Source of the DNA: Acidithiobacillus thiooxidans ATCC 19377
GTDB taxonomy: Bacteria; Pseudomonadota; Gammaproteobacteria; Acidithiobacillales; Acidithiobacillaceae
Reading direction: 5' to 3'
Length of the DNA stretch: 64,000 nucleotides
Assembly (NCBI RefSeq): GCF_009662475.1
Contig: NZ_CP045571.1
Span: 132,501-196,500, forward strand
How positions within the stretch are numbered: position 1 is the stretch's first letter; each line of letters begins with the position of its first letter. Shown here one piece after another: positions 42,481 through 53,993 of the stretch. The notes beneath the pieces are model-generated. The model was not told where the DNA came from and ran no database searches. It was given only the letters and a program-made list of their open reading frames with translations. Both the position numbers and the translations under genes were made by a program.

Positions 42481-42879
42481 TCAATGCAGGCGATCTTCTG
42501 GTCCAGGCAGGTCATCAGAATGTATGGCTGGTGGTACGACATCAATGTCGAGTTCCGTTTGTCTTGGCCCGCTTTCTTGTGGAGGGGATGCTTCGGAGGC
42601 AAGTTCGTTGGCGCGGGTTTCCCGAAGCGACGCAGAAGCGGTTATGTCACCCGGTAAAATTTCCTCACTGGCATAATCCCTTAACTTGTCTGCTTCCTTG
42701 CGCAAATCGTCCAGCAAAAGCTGCTGCTCTACTTCAGAACGCAGACCATTCATGGTACGGCGCATGACACCGTACCACTTGCCTGCAGTTCGAGCCATTT
42801 CAGGCATTTTTTCCGGGCCGACCACCAGCAGAACAATAATGCCCAGAAGTGCCAGTTCGCCAAAACTGAAATCAAACAT
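42481..42879 (-). CDS. tatB: Sec-independent protein translocase TatB
   Basis: 132 residues: one N-terminal helix (FDFSFGELALLGIIVLLVVGPEKMP), with the Glu and the GP hinge of TatB, then an amphipathic helix (ARTAGKWYGVMRRTMNGLRSEV) and an acidic, disordered tail. It forms the signal-peptide receptor with TatC. It starts 7 bases after the tatA stop. Confidence 0.94.
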   Translation of the reverse strand: MFDFSFGELALLGIIVLLVVGPEKMPEMARTAGKWYGVMRRTMNGLRSEVEQQLLLDDLRKEADKLRDYASEEILPGDITASASLRETRANELASEASPPQESGPRQTELDIDVVPPAIHSDDLPGPEDRLH

Positions 42880-42885
42880 GACCGA

Positions 42886-43110
42886 TCAACGATTAACGGT
42901 TTCGTGCTCTTTACTGGGCTGAACGCTGGCATCGATGGTATGACCAATGCTCGCATCCTTTTTCTCTTCTTCCTCTTCCTTGACGGCAGAACGGAAGCTT
43001 TTGATTGCAGAGCCTAGATCCGAGCCAACATTCCGCAATTTTGCGGTGCCGAACAGGGCTACAACAATCAATAAAATAATAATCAAATGCCAGATACTAA
43101 AAGCGCCCAT
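42886..43110 (-). CDS. tatA: Sec-independent protein translocase TatA
   Basis: 74 residues: helix with [21 protein letters not shown], containing the FG hinge, followed by the amphipathic helix [19 protein letters not shown] and an acidic stretch (EEEEEKKD). It forms the pore of the Tat system. ATG 43110 follows AAGGAG with 7-base spacing; a GTG immediately before is ignored. It lies 75 bases after hisIE, the usual his-tat arrangement. Confidence 0.95.
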   Translation of the reverse strand: MGAFSIWHLIIILLIVVALFGTAKLRNVGSDLGSAIKSFRSAVKEEEEEKKDASIGHTIDASVQPSKEHETVNR

Positions 43111-43185
43111 CACTGCTCTCCTTGCCCCGAAAGGGCTATGCGCTACAACCTAACTCTTTGACCATAGAAAAAAAATTCTGTTGCG

Positions 43186-43878
43186 TCAAGCCAGCGGACG
43201 CCTTGCAGCTTTTTCATCCAGGCCGGAAATTCCTTCGCGTTTCGCCAGTTCAGCGAGGACATCATCTACATGCAAATCCTGTTCCTCCAGAGCCACCATC
43301 AGGTGAAACAGCAGGTCAGCAGCCTCGGCAATAATCGGTTTTTTCTCATGATTTTTGCAGGCCAACACAAATTCTGTGGCTTCTTCGCCCACTTTTTTCA
43401 GGATCCGGTCCTGGCCGCCATGGAGCAGTTGCGCGACGTAGGACTGGCCGGGATCAGCCTGTCGACGTTGATGTAAGGTGCTCTGCAGGCTGTCGAGAAT
43501 GCTGCCTGGGGGCGGAGCCTGGTGCTGCCAACCTTCGGCACCGGGCGCTCCCTGAAAAAAGCAGGTGGCCTCGCCGGTATGGCAGGCCGGCCCTTCCTGG
43601 ATAACCCGCATCAGCAGTGTATCGCCGTCACAATCCAGGCGCAGATCGACCAGATGCTGAAAATGGCCGGAGCTTTCTCCCTTGCGCCAGAGGGCTTGCC
43701 GGGAACGTGACCAGTAGGTGCCCATCTCGTCCCGCAAAGTCGCTGTTAAGGCTTCGGCATTCATCCAGGCGAGCATCAGGACCCTACCGCTGCGGGCATC
43801 CTGGGCAATGGCCGGAACCAGACCATCGGCATTCCAGCGTACGGCTGCCAGGAGAGCGTTGTACTGGTTATCACCCAT
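43186..43878 (-). CDS. hisIE: bifunctional phosphoribosyl-AMP cyclohydrolase / phosphoribosyl-ATP pyrophosphatase
   Basis: Histidine steps 2 and 3 in one 230-residue chain. HisI domain (about 1-125): [26 protein letters not shown], and metal-binding Cys in DCDGDTLL and [12 protein letters not shown]. HisE domain (about 135-225): [16 protein letters not shown], with the pyrophosphatase Glu residues, and [13 protein letters not shown]. It is the last his gene; the gap to hisF is 78 bases. Confidence 0.95.
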   Translation of the reverse strand: MGDNQYNALLAAVRWNADGLVPAIAQDARSGRVLMLAWMNAEALTATLRDEMGTYWSRSRQALWRKGESSGHFQHLVDLRLDCDGDTLLMRVIQEGPACHTGEATCFFQGAPGAEGWQHQAPPPGSILDSLQSTLHQRRQADPGQSYVAQLLHGGQDRILKKVGEEATEFVLACKNHEKKPIIAEAADLLFHLMVALEEQDLHVDDVLAELAKREGISGLDEKAARRPLA

Positions 43879-43956
43879 GCCGCTATAAACCCCCGAAGTA
43901 TGTGTGTTTCTATAAACTACGCAATATGTCTGATGCTGGATGCACAGCCGGCGTTT

Positions 43957-44718
43957 TCAGATGCTTTCCCGCACGGGAATACCGGCTTTGACCATTTCGG
44001 CTTTGACTTCGGCAATGCGAAACTGTCCGAAATGAAAAACACTGGCGGCCAGCACGGCGTCGGCATGACCTTGCACAACGCCTTCGGCAAAATGTTCAAT
44101 GGCACCGACGCCACCCGAAGCGATAACCGGAACCGGAACCGCATCACTGACAGCGCGGGTCAGCTCCAGATCAAATCCCACACCGGTTCCATCCCGATCC
44201 ATACTGGTCAGCAGGATTTCTCCGGCGCCATAGTCCGCCATCTGCTGCGCCCAGGTGATGGCGTTGAGACCGGTGGAATGACGGCCTCCGTGGGTGAATA
44301 CCTCCCAGTGGTCATCGACGCGTTTGGCATCAATAGCGACCACGATGCAGGAGTTGCCAAAACGCCGGGCCGCCGCACGCACCAGTTCCGGTTCCTTGAC
44401 GGCCGCACTATTGATGCTGACTTTGTCCGCACCTGCCAGCAGCAGGGTGCGGATGTCGTCGACGCTGCGCACCCCGCCACCGACGGTCAGAGGGATGAAT
44501 ACCTGGGCAGCAACTGCCGAAACTACCTCTGCCAGGGTGCCCCTTTGTTCATAACTGGCCGAAATATCGAGAAAAGTCAGCTCGTCAGCGCCTTCATCAT
44601 TGTAGCGTTTGGCCACTTCTACCGGGTCACCGGCATCGCGCAGGGCGACGAACTGGACACCTTTGACGACGCGGCCATGGTCAATATCCAGACAGGGAAT
44701 GATGCGCCTGGAAAGCAT
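43957..44718 (-). CDS. hisF: imidazole glycerol phosphate synthase, cyclase subunit
   Basis: 253 residues, TIM barrel; with HisH makes IGP and AICAR. Catalytic Asp residues are in [14 protein letters not shown] and in [19 protein letters not shown] and [11 protein letters not shown] are the phosphate-binding loops. The frame opens at 44796 inside hisA, but ATG 44718 gives the conserved N-terminus [10 protein letters not shown]. It begins 4 bases after hisA. Confidence 0.97.
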   Translation of the reverse strand: MLSRRIIPCLDIDHGRVVKGVQFVALRDAGDPVEVAKRYNDEGADELTFLDISASYEQRGTLAEVVSAVAAQVFIPLTVGGGVRSVDDIRTLLLAGADKVSINSAAVKEPELVRAAARRFGNSCIVVAIDAKRVDDHWEVFTHGGRHSTGLNAITWAQQMADYGAGEILLTSMDRDGTGVGFDLELTRAVSDAVPVPVIASGGVGAIEHFAEGVVQGHADAVLAASVFHFGQFRIAEVKAEMVKAGIPVRESI

Positions 44719-44722
44719 GGCC

Positions 44723-45451
44723 CTAAGCCTCGGCCTGGGCGCGGGCACTGGCAAAGTCCAGTGTCCCTTCATAAATCGCCCGGCCGGTGATGGCACCCAT
44801 TACCCCATCGTCTTCGTGGGCTTTGAGCGCCAGCACCTGGTCGAGGTCGGCAATGCCTCCCGAGGCGATGACCGGAACCGGGACGGCCTGCGCCAGTGCT
44901 ACCGTGGCGGGTATATTGGGTCCACTCAACATGCCGTCGCGGCTGATATCAGTGTAGATAATGGCTTCGATGCCATCGGCAGCAAAATGTTGGGCAAGAT
45001 CCACGGGATCGTGGCGGGACAGCTTGGACCAGCCTTCGGTGGCTACCTTGCCATCCCGGGCGTCAATGCCGACCATGATGTGGCCGGGAAAGCTGACGGC
45101 TGCATCGCGGACGAAGCCCGGTGCCTTGACTGCCTGGGTGCCGATAATGACATAGCGCACCCCCGCCTGGATGTAGGTTTCAATTTGTTCCTCGCTGCGG
45201 ATGCCACCGCCAACCTGAATTTCCAGGTCTGGAAAGTGTTCACAAATGGCCGCGATGGCTTTGGCATTGACCGGCTCACCCTGTACGGCTCCATCCAGAT
45301 CAACAATATGCAGACGTTTTGCGCCACCATCTACCCAGCGCTGGGCCGTGGCAACAGGATCATCAGAAAAAATGGTATGGTCTTCCATGCGTCCCTGGCG
45401 CAAGCGCACACAACTGCCGCCTTTAAGGTCGATGGCCGGAATCAACAGCAT
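44723..45451 (-). CDS. hisA: ProFAR isomerase
   Basis: 242 residues, TIM barrel related to HisF. Opens the ribose ring of ProFAR. Catalytic Asp in [14 protein letters not shown] and in [22 protein letters not shown] and [12 protein letters not shown] bind the two phosphates. Start ATG 45451 after GGAGG. It is 40 bases downstream of hisH. Confidence 0.97.
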   Translation of the reverse strand: MLLIPAIDLKGGSCVRLRQGRMEDHTIFSDDPVATAQRWVDGGAKRLHIVDLDGAVQGEPVNAKAIAAICEHFPDLEIQVGGGIRSEEQIETYIQAGVRYVIIGTQAVKAPGFVRDAAVSFPGHIMVGIDARDGKVATEGWSKLSRHDPVDLAQHFAADGIEAIIYTDISRDGMLSGPNIPATVALAQAVPVPVIASGGIADLDQVLALKAHEDDGVMGAITGRAIYEGTLDFASARAQAEA

Positions 45452-45490
45452 GACAACATCCTCCGTAAAAAATTTTTCAGCAAGATCAGC

Positions 45491-46156
45491 TCAGATGGCA
45501 CATTGGGAGCCGCAGTCTCCATCCCAGGCAAGAAAATTGCCGAGCAGGCGCAGGCCGGCGCTGCCACTTTTTTCCGGGTGACATTGCATGGCAAAAAGGT
45601 TGTCCGCTGCGACAGCTGCACAGAAGGGAAAAGCATAATCGCTGAAAGCCGCGAGGATTTCCGGTGCAGAAGGCTCCACGTAATACGAATGCACAAAATA
45701 AAATTGGGCATTTTGCGGAACACCGGCGAACAGCGGGTGATCCACCAGTTGATGCAACTCATTCCAGCCCATGTGCGGGATTTTCAGGCGACGACCATCG
45801 GCGCTGTGCAGGGCTTCTTCGGGAAAGGGGATGACGCGGCCCGGCAGGAGGCCAAGACCCGCATGTTCGCCATGTTCTTCACTGCTGTCCATCAGCATCT
45901 GCATGCCCAGACAGATGCCCAGAAAGGGGCGGGTCTGGGCAGCTACGCGGACAAAATCGCTGAGTTCGCGCGCTTCCAATGCCGCCATACAATCCCCGAA
46001 GGCACCAACACCGGGGAAAATAATGCGATCCGTAGTGGCCAGTTCACTCACCTGATCACTGACAACGGCTTTACCGCCCAGGTACTCCACGGCCTTGGCT
46101 ACGGAATAGAGGTTCCCCATCCCGTAATCAATAATGCCCACCCTGTTACCGTTCAT
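45491..46156 (-). CDS. hisH: imidazole glycerol phosphate synthase, glutaminase subunit
   Basis: 221 residues, class I glutamine amidotransferase supplying ammonia to HisF. Catalytic triad: Cys in GICLGMQML, His and Glu in [19 protein letters not shown] and [11 protein letters not shown] are typical. It overlaps hisB by 4 bases. The C-terminus ([10 protein letters not shown]) is a few residues longer than usual. Confidence 0.96.
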   Translation of the reverse strand: MNGNRVGIIDYGMGNLYSVAKAVEYLGGKAVVSDQVSELATTDRIIFPGVGAFGDCMAALEARELSDFVRVAAQTRPFLGICLGMQMLMDSSEEHGEHAGLGLLPGRVIPFPEEALHSADGRRLKIPHMGWNELHQLVDHPLFAGVPQNAQFYFVHSYYVEPSAPEILAAFSDYAFPFCAAVAADNLFAMQCHPEKSGSAGLRLLGNFLAWDGDCGSQCAI

Positions 46157-46752
46157 AGGCTCAGGGTTCCTTTGGTACTGGGGATATTACCGGCCATTCG
46201 GGGGTCGGGGCTGACCGCCATGCGCAGGGCGCGACCACAGGCCTTGAACAGGGTTTCGGCAATGTGGTGGGTATTACGGCCGCGCAAGGCATCCAGATGC
46301 AGGGTGAGCATGGCGTGGTTGACGAATCCCTGAAAAAACTCATGGAAAAGATCCACATCAAAGCCGCCAACCTGGGCGCGCGGGAATTCTACGGCAAACA
46401 CCAGACCGGGGCGGCCGGAAAGATCCACAACCACCCGCGACAGGGCTTCGTCCAGAGGTACATAAGCGTGTCCATAGCGCTGGATGCCGGATTTGTCCCC
46501 CACTGCCTGAGCAAAAGCCTGACCCAGCGTGATGCCGATGTCTTCGACCGTATGATGGGCATCAATGTCGAGATCGCCCTGAGCCTGAATGCTCAGATCA
46601 AAAAGCCCGTGACGCACAATCTGATGAATCATGTGGTCGAGAAAAGGCAGACCGGTATGCAGATCCGCCTGTCCCGAGCCATCCAGATTGATCTGGACGC
46701 GAATCTGGGTTTCAAGGGTGTTTCTTTCGACTTCAGCTTGGCGCGGCTTCAC
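46153..46752 (-). CDS. hisB: imidazoleglycerol-phosphate dehydratase
   Basis: 199 residues; monofunctional dehydratase (no phosphatase domain as in E. coli HisB). Mn-binding motifs are [24 protein letters not shown] and [17 protein letters not shown]. The start is GTG 46752, sharing GTGA with the hisC stop, so it depends on coupled translation. A separate histidinol-phosphatase must be encoded elsewhere. Confidence 0.96.
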   Translation of the reverse strand: MKPRQAEVERNTLETQIRVQINLDGSGQADLHTGLPFLDHMIHQIVRHGLFDLSIQAQGDLDIDAHHTVEDIGITLGQAFAQAVGDKSGIQRYGHAYVPLDEALSRVVVDLSGRPGLVFAVEFPRAQVGGFDVDLFHEFFQGFVNHAMLTLHLDALRGRNTHHIAETLFKACGRALRMAVSPDPRMAGNIPSTKGTLSL

Positions 46753-47819
46753 AGTAATGACTCCAGTACGGAGAGAAAACGGCTGTTTTCGGCAGGTTTG
46801 CCGACACTCACCCGCAGATAGTCGCCGAGACGGGGGTGGCCTGTAAAGGCTTTGATCAATATCCCCCCGTTTTTCAGACCTGCGTATATTTCCGCTGCTT
46901 TCCCGGGCGTATGGAAAAGCAGGAAATTGGCGGCACTGGGCCAGACTGCCAGGCCCATGGCGGAGATGGTCTTGAACATCCTGTCTCGTTCGGCGCGCAG
47001 AATATCCGCCTGTTCATCGAGTACGGTGCTGTGCTGGAGATAAAAGGCGGCACTGCGTTGAGTCAGGATGTTGATATTGTAGGGCAGACGTAATTTGTCC
47101 AGTTCCTGAATCCAGGCGGATGGCCCTGCCAGCATGCCGAGGCGGAGTCCTGCCAGACCTTCTTTGGAAAGCGTACGCAACAGCAGCAGGTTGGGATATT
47201 GTCCGAGTCGCCCGGCAAAAGTGGTTTGACTGAAGGCATGATAGGCTTCATCCACCACCACCAGACCGGGAGCCGCCTGGATAATGGCCGCGAGGTCGGC
47301 TTCCGGGAACAGGCTGCCGCTGGGATTATTGGGCCAGTCGAGAAACACGATGGCGGGCTGATGTTCGGCGATGGCCCGGAGCATTGCGGGTAAATCCAGC
47401 TGAAATTCCGCATCCAGGGGCACGCCGATGAAGGGCAGTCCCAGTTGCTCGGCGAGCAAACGATACATGACGAAACTGGGATCAACCGCCATGATCGGCC
47501 GTCCTGTTCCGGCCACAGCGGTCACCAGAATCTGAATCAGTTCATCGGAGCCGTTGCCCAGCATGAGTTCAATACCCGCAGGCAGGCCGATATGCTTTTT
47601 GAGGGCAGTAATCAGGCTGTCAGGATGGGGATCAGGATATCGGTTAATGGGGGCATCGCTCAGACTTTCCAGCCAGGCCTGGCGCAGCAGATCGGGGAGC
47701 CCATAGGGATTTTCCATGGCATCCAGCTTGATCAGGCCGGTGCTGGGCGCGACTGCATAAGCTTTGCTGGCCAGCAGTTGCGGGCGCAGCAGAACTTCCA
47801 TCAGCGTCAGGCTATTCAT
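46749..47819 (-). CDS. hisC: histidinol-phosphate aminotransferase
   Basis: 356 residues, fold-type I PLP enzyme. The PLP Lys is in [23 protein letters not shown] and [10 protein letters not shown] are conserved. ATG 47819 overlaps hisD by ATGA. The position between hisD and hisB follows the common proteobacterial order. Confidence 0.95.
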   Translation of the reverse strand: MNSLTLMEVLLRPQLLASKAYAVAPSTGLIKLDAMENPYGLPDLLRQAWLESLSDAPINRYPDPHPDSLITALKKHIGLPAGIELMLGNGSDELIQILVTAVAGTGRPIMAVDPSFVMYRLLAEQLGLPFIGVPLDAEFQLDLPAMLRAIAEHQPAIVFLDWPNNPSGSLFPEADLAAIIQAAPGLVVVDEAYHAFSQTTFAGRLGQYPNLLLLRTLSKEGLAGLRLGMLAGPSAWIQELDKLRLPYNINILTQRSAAFYLQHSTVLDEQADILRAERDRMFKTISAMGLAVWPSAANFLLFHTPGKAAEIYAGLKNGGILIKAFTGHPRLGDYLRVSVGKPAENSRFLSVLESLL

Positions 47820-49113
47820 TTTTGCCGGTCCGTGACGCGACAGGCCGCAGAACGGGCATGAGCGGTCAGCCCTTCACCCAGCGCCAGCCGCTCGGCCAGC
47901 TGGCCAAGAGTGTTGGCACCAGCCGCACTCGCCTGAATGAGACTGCTGCGTTTTACGAAATCATAAACACCCAGCGGCGAGGAAAACCGGGCACTGCCCC
48001 CGGTGGGCAGAACATGATTGGGTCCCGCTACATAATCACCCAGTGCCTCACAGCTGTGAATACCCATGAATATGGCGCCCGCATTATGAATGTCGGGCAG
48101 CCAGCTTTCCGGATCAGCTACTGCCAGCTCCAGATGCTCTGCGGCAACCCTGTTGGCGACTTCGCAGGCTTCGGCACGGTCACGCACGCGGATCACCGCC
48201 CCGCGATCTGCCCAGCTTTTACCGGCGATGGGGGCGCGGTCGAGCACGCTCAGAGCCTGATCCACTGCGCTGACCACAGCGTCAATGTGGGCGTCATCCC
48301 AACTGATGAAAATACTCTGGGCAATTTCATCGTGTTCTGCCTGAGACAGAAGATCCCAGGCCAGCCATTCTGCAGGCGCAGACCCATCACTGATCACCAG
48401 GATTTCGCTGGGGCCGGCAATCATATCGATGCCTACCCGACCAAAAACCATACGCTTGGCCGTGGCGACATAAATATTGCCGGGACCGACGATTTTGTCG
48501 ACGGCAGGAACGGTTTCGGTTCCATAAGCCAGTGCTGCAACGGCTTGAGCACCCCCCACGCAAAACACCCGATGCACCCCGGCAATGGCGGCAGCGGCCA
48601 ATACCCAGGAGTTCACCTGACCTTTGGGGGTAGGGACAACCATGATTATCTCCTGAACCCCGGCAACCTGGGCAGGGATGGCGTTCATCAGCACCGAGCT
48701 GGGGTAGGCAGCCTTGCCGCCGGGTACATAAATACCCACCCGGGACAAGGGCAAAATGCGCTGGCCAAGCCGGGTACCATCATCTTCGCTGAAACTCCAG
48801 CTCTCGCTGCGCTGATGTTTGTGATAAGCGCGAATACGTTGGGCGGCTTCTTCCAGGGCCGCACGCTGCAAGGGTTCCAGGCTGTTTAAAGCCTGTTCCA
48901 GAGCCGTCCGGGGTATTTCCAGGTCAGCTGCAGAAGCGGTGCTCAAACCATCGAAGCGTTCGGTAAATTCCCGTAAGGCGGCGTCCCCCCGGTCGCGCAC
49001 GGCATGGACAATCTCCCTGACCCGGCCTTCTACCTGATCATCCAGATTGGCATCCCAATCATGCAGGGCATGAAACTGCCGGGTGAAATCAGAGTCGCGG
49101 GTGTCGAGACGAT

Positions 49114-49117
<4 letters not shown>
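47816..49117 (-). CDS. hisD: histidinol dehydrogenase
   Basis: 433 residues, zinc enzyme for the last two oxidations to histidine. Signature regions: [20 protein letters not shown], the long conserved stretch [17 protein letters not shown], and [14 protein letters not shown]; the Zn/catalytic His lie in AEHDEIAQS and [13 protein letters not shown] 49117 overlaps hisG by 4 bases. Confidence 0.97.
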
Positions 49118-51378
<2,261 letters not shown>

Positions 51379-51412
51379 GGTAATCCTCGTGACGTGTCGG
51401 GCGTGGATGGTT

Positions 51413-51667
51413 TCAGTGCTGGGCAGAATGACGGATCTGCTCGGCCTGTTCAGGGGTGAGAGTGCGCAGGGAAAGTGCATGAATTTCTTCACGCATGCGT
51501 TCACCCAGAGCGGCATAAACCCGCTGGTGTTGTTTGACAGGGGACAAATCGGTAAAAGTAGCCGAGATGACCAGTGCTTCAAAATGGGCACCGTCGTCTC
51601 CCTGTACTTCAACCAGGGCATCCGGGAGTTCTTGCTGAATAAGTGATTTGATCATGTTGGCGTTCAT
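51413..51667 (-). CDS. BolA/IbaG family protein
   Basis: About 84 residues with the BolA fold: VEVQGDDGAHFEALVISATFTDLSPVKQHQRVYAALGERM. The conserved His in DGAHFEALV and the Cys-free loop suggest the BolA_H type, which binds a cluster together with a CGFS glutaredoxin. The start is uncertain (ATG 51667 preferred; 51676 and 51655 also in frame). Its neighbour grxD is the expected partner. Confidence 0.9.
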   Translation of the reverse strand: MNANMIKSLIQQELPDALVEVQGDDGAHFEALVISATFTDLSPVKQHQRVYAALGERMREEIHALSLRTLTPEQAEQIRHSAQH

Positions 51668-51742
51668 GTGGAACATTGTATCCCATAACAGGAGATTTGT
51701 GATCCCCTTTTCAAAGCGGCTATTTTCGTATGGCGTGCTGTA

Positions 51743-52561
51743 TTACTGGCGCAGCTTGTAACCCCGATCAAGCAGGCGCCAGGCAAAAAAGCCGGTGATG
51801 AGTGCAAAAGCCAGGCTGACCCCCAGGCTGGCCCAGACACTGACATCCGAATCGGCAAAAAAACCGTAACGAAAGCCATCAATGATGTAGAAAAAAGGGT
51901 TAATCAGGGAAATCTGCCGCCAGATCCCCGGCAGGGATTGCACCGAGTAAAATACTCCGGCCAGAAAGGTCAGGGGCATAATGACAAAATTCTGAAAACC
52001 GGCGATCTGATCGAATTTTTCGGCCCAGAGGCCCGCTATCAAACCCAAACTACCCATGCCGCTGGCCCCAAGAATGGCGAAAACCAGAATCCAGAAGGGA
52101 TGCAGCACGGGAATGTGCAGATACAGTAAAGCCAGGGCAAAAATAGCCAGTCCCACTAAAATACCCCGGAACACCGAAGCGGCGACCATGGCCGTAAAAA
52201 TTTCCGTGGGCGTGAGCGGGCTGAGCAGCACAAACACAATATTTCCGGTCACCTTGGATTGAATCAGGCTGGAAGAGCTGTTCGCGAAGGCATTTTGGAG
52301 CACAGACATCATCATCAAGCCGGGCACAATGAAAGCCGTATAACTGACACCTGGATACACGGTGATATGACTGCCCAGAGCATGCCCGAAAACCACCAGA
52401 TAGAGAATGGTGGTAATCAGCGGGGCGGCAATGGTTTGCAACCAGACTTTACCGAAACGCAGGGTTTCCTTGTAAAACAGGGTCCAGGTCGGGGTCAGAC
52501 TGCCCTGAATGCGGTTGCCGCTTGCGACAGTTGCCGGGGTACTATGCAGAATTTCAGGCAT
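51743..52561 (-). CDS. ABC-2 type transporter permease (YadH-like)
   Basis: 272 residues with six predicted helices, of the ABC-2 permease family. FVLLSPLTPTEIFTAMVAASVFRG and IMPLTFLAGVFYSVQSLP are the characteristic loops. It resembles E. coli YadH, which pairs with an ATPase (YadG). No ATP-binding gene lies beside it: upstream is surA, overlapping 8 bases, and downstream bolA. Its substrate is unknown, possibly an envelope component. Confidence 0.9.
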   Translation of the reverse strand: MPEILHSTPATVASGNRIQGSLTPTWTLFYKETLRFGKVWLQTIAAPLITTILYLVVFGHALGSHITVYPGVSYTAFIVPGLMMMSVLQNAFANSSSSLIQSKVTGNIVFVLLSPLTPTEIFTAMVAASVFRGILVGLAIFALALLYLHIPVLHPFWILVFAILGASGMGSLGLIAGLWAEKFDQIAGFQNFVIMPLTFLAGVFYSVQSLPGIWRQISLINPFFYIIDGFRYGFFADSDVSVWASLGVSLAFALITGFFAWRLLDRGYKLRQ

Positions 52562-53993
52562 CGCTGCCGCGTAGATTGGGTTCCAGAATTTCTACATAGG
52601 CACTGTCACGAATCCGATGTTGCCATTCGTCCATGCGTTCACGGACAATCCGGTTAAAGAGCTGCATGCGTGCTGCTGCCATGATCTGTTTTTCTTCCAC
52701 GGGCTGCTGACGCCGGCCCTGGGACTGCAGGATGTAAATCGCATCGCCTTCACGAATGGGACTGCTGACGGCTCCGGGCTGCAAGGTGAGCAAAGTCCGT
52801 TCAAGGGTGTCTGGCAGCTGTCCCGGGGTAATCCAGCCCATTTCTCCGCCTTTTGCAGCGGTGTTGGGATCCTGACTGTAGTTCCGCGCCAGTTCCGAGA
52901 AACGGCTGCCATTCTGAAGGGCAGTCTGAATATCCTGGGCGCGATCTTCTGCTTCCTGAAGTTGCAGGCTACTGCCAGCGCGGAGCACGATGGCTGCTGC
53001 TTTGACCTCAGTGATGGTTGGTTGTTCGTCTTTTTTGTCGAGGATCTTGAAAATGTGGAAACCGGTGGGTCCGGCGATGACCTGGCTGATATCCCCGGTT
53101 TTCAGGGACATGAGGGCCTGAGACACCGAGGGGGGGAGCTCTCCGGCTTTCACCCAGCCTATCCGACCGCCCTGCAGGGCATCGCGGCCACTGCTGACTT
53201 GCGCTGCGAGACGTGAAAAGTCTTCCCCGGCAATCAGGTGATTCCGGACTTCGGTGGCCTGTTGGCGGGCTGTGCTGATGGCGTTGGGGGTCGGGTTGTT
53301 GGGCATGGGGATGAATATCTGCTGCAGGTTGAAGCTGACTCCGCCCATGTCCTTGAGTTGATGAGCGAAGGTTTTGACTTCGTCAGGCCCCACATGGACG
53401 CGGCTTTCCACTTCCTGCTGCATGAGTCGGTCAACAATAATGCGATCCTTGAGATCGTTTGTGAAGGTTTCCCAGGATTGTCCCTGACTACTCAATGCTT
53501 GACGTAACTGGTCAGCGGTCATGTGGTTGGCCTGGGCCAGGTTGTTGACGGCCTGATCCAGCATGCCTTTGTCCACTTTTATGTTGGCGCGTTGCGCCAT
53601 TTGTAATTCGATATCCTGCAAAATCATCTGTTGCAGCACCTGACGGCGCAAAATGTCATCCGCAGGCATGGCATTGGGATCACTCTGCTGGAGATGGGCG
53701 CGCACCGCGCTGACGCGTTGCTCCAGTTGCATGGAGGTGATGATATTGTCGTTGACGATGGCTACGATTTTATCCAGATTCACCGCGTTGCTGGGCATTG
53801 GCGCATTCATGGGTGCCAGTGCAGAGTCTTCCGAATAAGTATGCGTTGCCGGTGCAGAATCAACAGCAGGCGCTGGCGCTTGGGCCAGGAGGGTATCCCG
53901 GTTCAGGAAAGGCGTGCTGGCCCAGCCCGCAACGGGCAGGGTTCCAAGCAGCAGGCTCAGGGCAATAACAAGTGGACGACGTTTGCAGGACAT
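52554..53993 (-). CDS. surA: periplasmic chaperone / peptidyl-prolyl isomerase SurA
   Basis: 479 residues. A signal peptide (ending near VAGWAS) and an unusual Pro/Ala/Ser-rich stretch of about 50 residues precede the SurA N-terminal domain (LDKIVAIVNDNIITSMQLEQRV). Two parvulin domains follow (about 210-310 and 330-430; GRIGWVKAGELP and GEMGWITPGQLP). It chaperones outer-membrane proteins, LptD among them. ATG 53993 shares one base with the lptD stop; GGAG precedes it. Confidence 0.94.
   Translation of the reverse strand: MSCKRRPLVIALSLLLGTLPVAGWASTPFLNRDTLLAQAPAPAVDSAPATHTYSEDSALAPMNAPMPSNAVNLDKIVAIVNDNIITSMQLEQRVSAVRAHLQQSDPNAMPADDILRRQVLQQMILQDIELQMAQRANIKVDKGMLDQAVNNLAQANHMTADQLRQALSSQGQSWETFTNDLKDRIIVDRLMQQEVESRVHVGPDEVKTFAHQLKDMGGVSFNLQQIFIPMPNNPTPNAISTARQQATEVRNHLIAGEDFSRLAAQVSSGRDALQGGRIGWVKAGELPPSVSQALMSLKTGDISQVIAGPTGFHIFKILDKKDEQPTITEVKAAAIVLRAGSSLQLQEAEDRAQDIQTALQNGSRFSELARNYSQDPNTAAKGGEMGWITPGQLPDTLERTLLTLQPGAVSSPIREGDAIYILQSQGRRQQPVEEKQIMAAARMQLFNRIVRERMDEWQHRIRDSAYVEILEPNLRGSDA

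Noticed and set aside
44609-46333. A 574-codon plus-strand frame across hisA-hisH-hisB
   Set aside because: It lies antisense to three clear his genes and its translation is low-complexity without domains; the length comes from codon bias.
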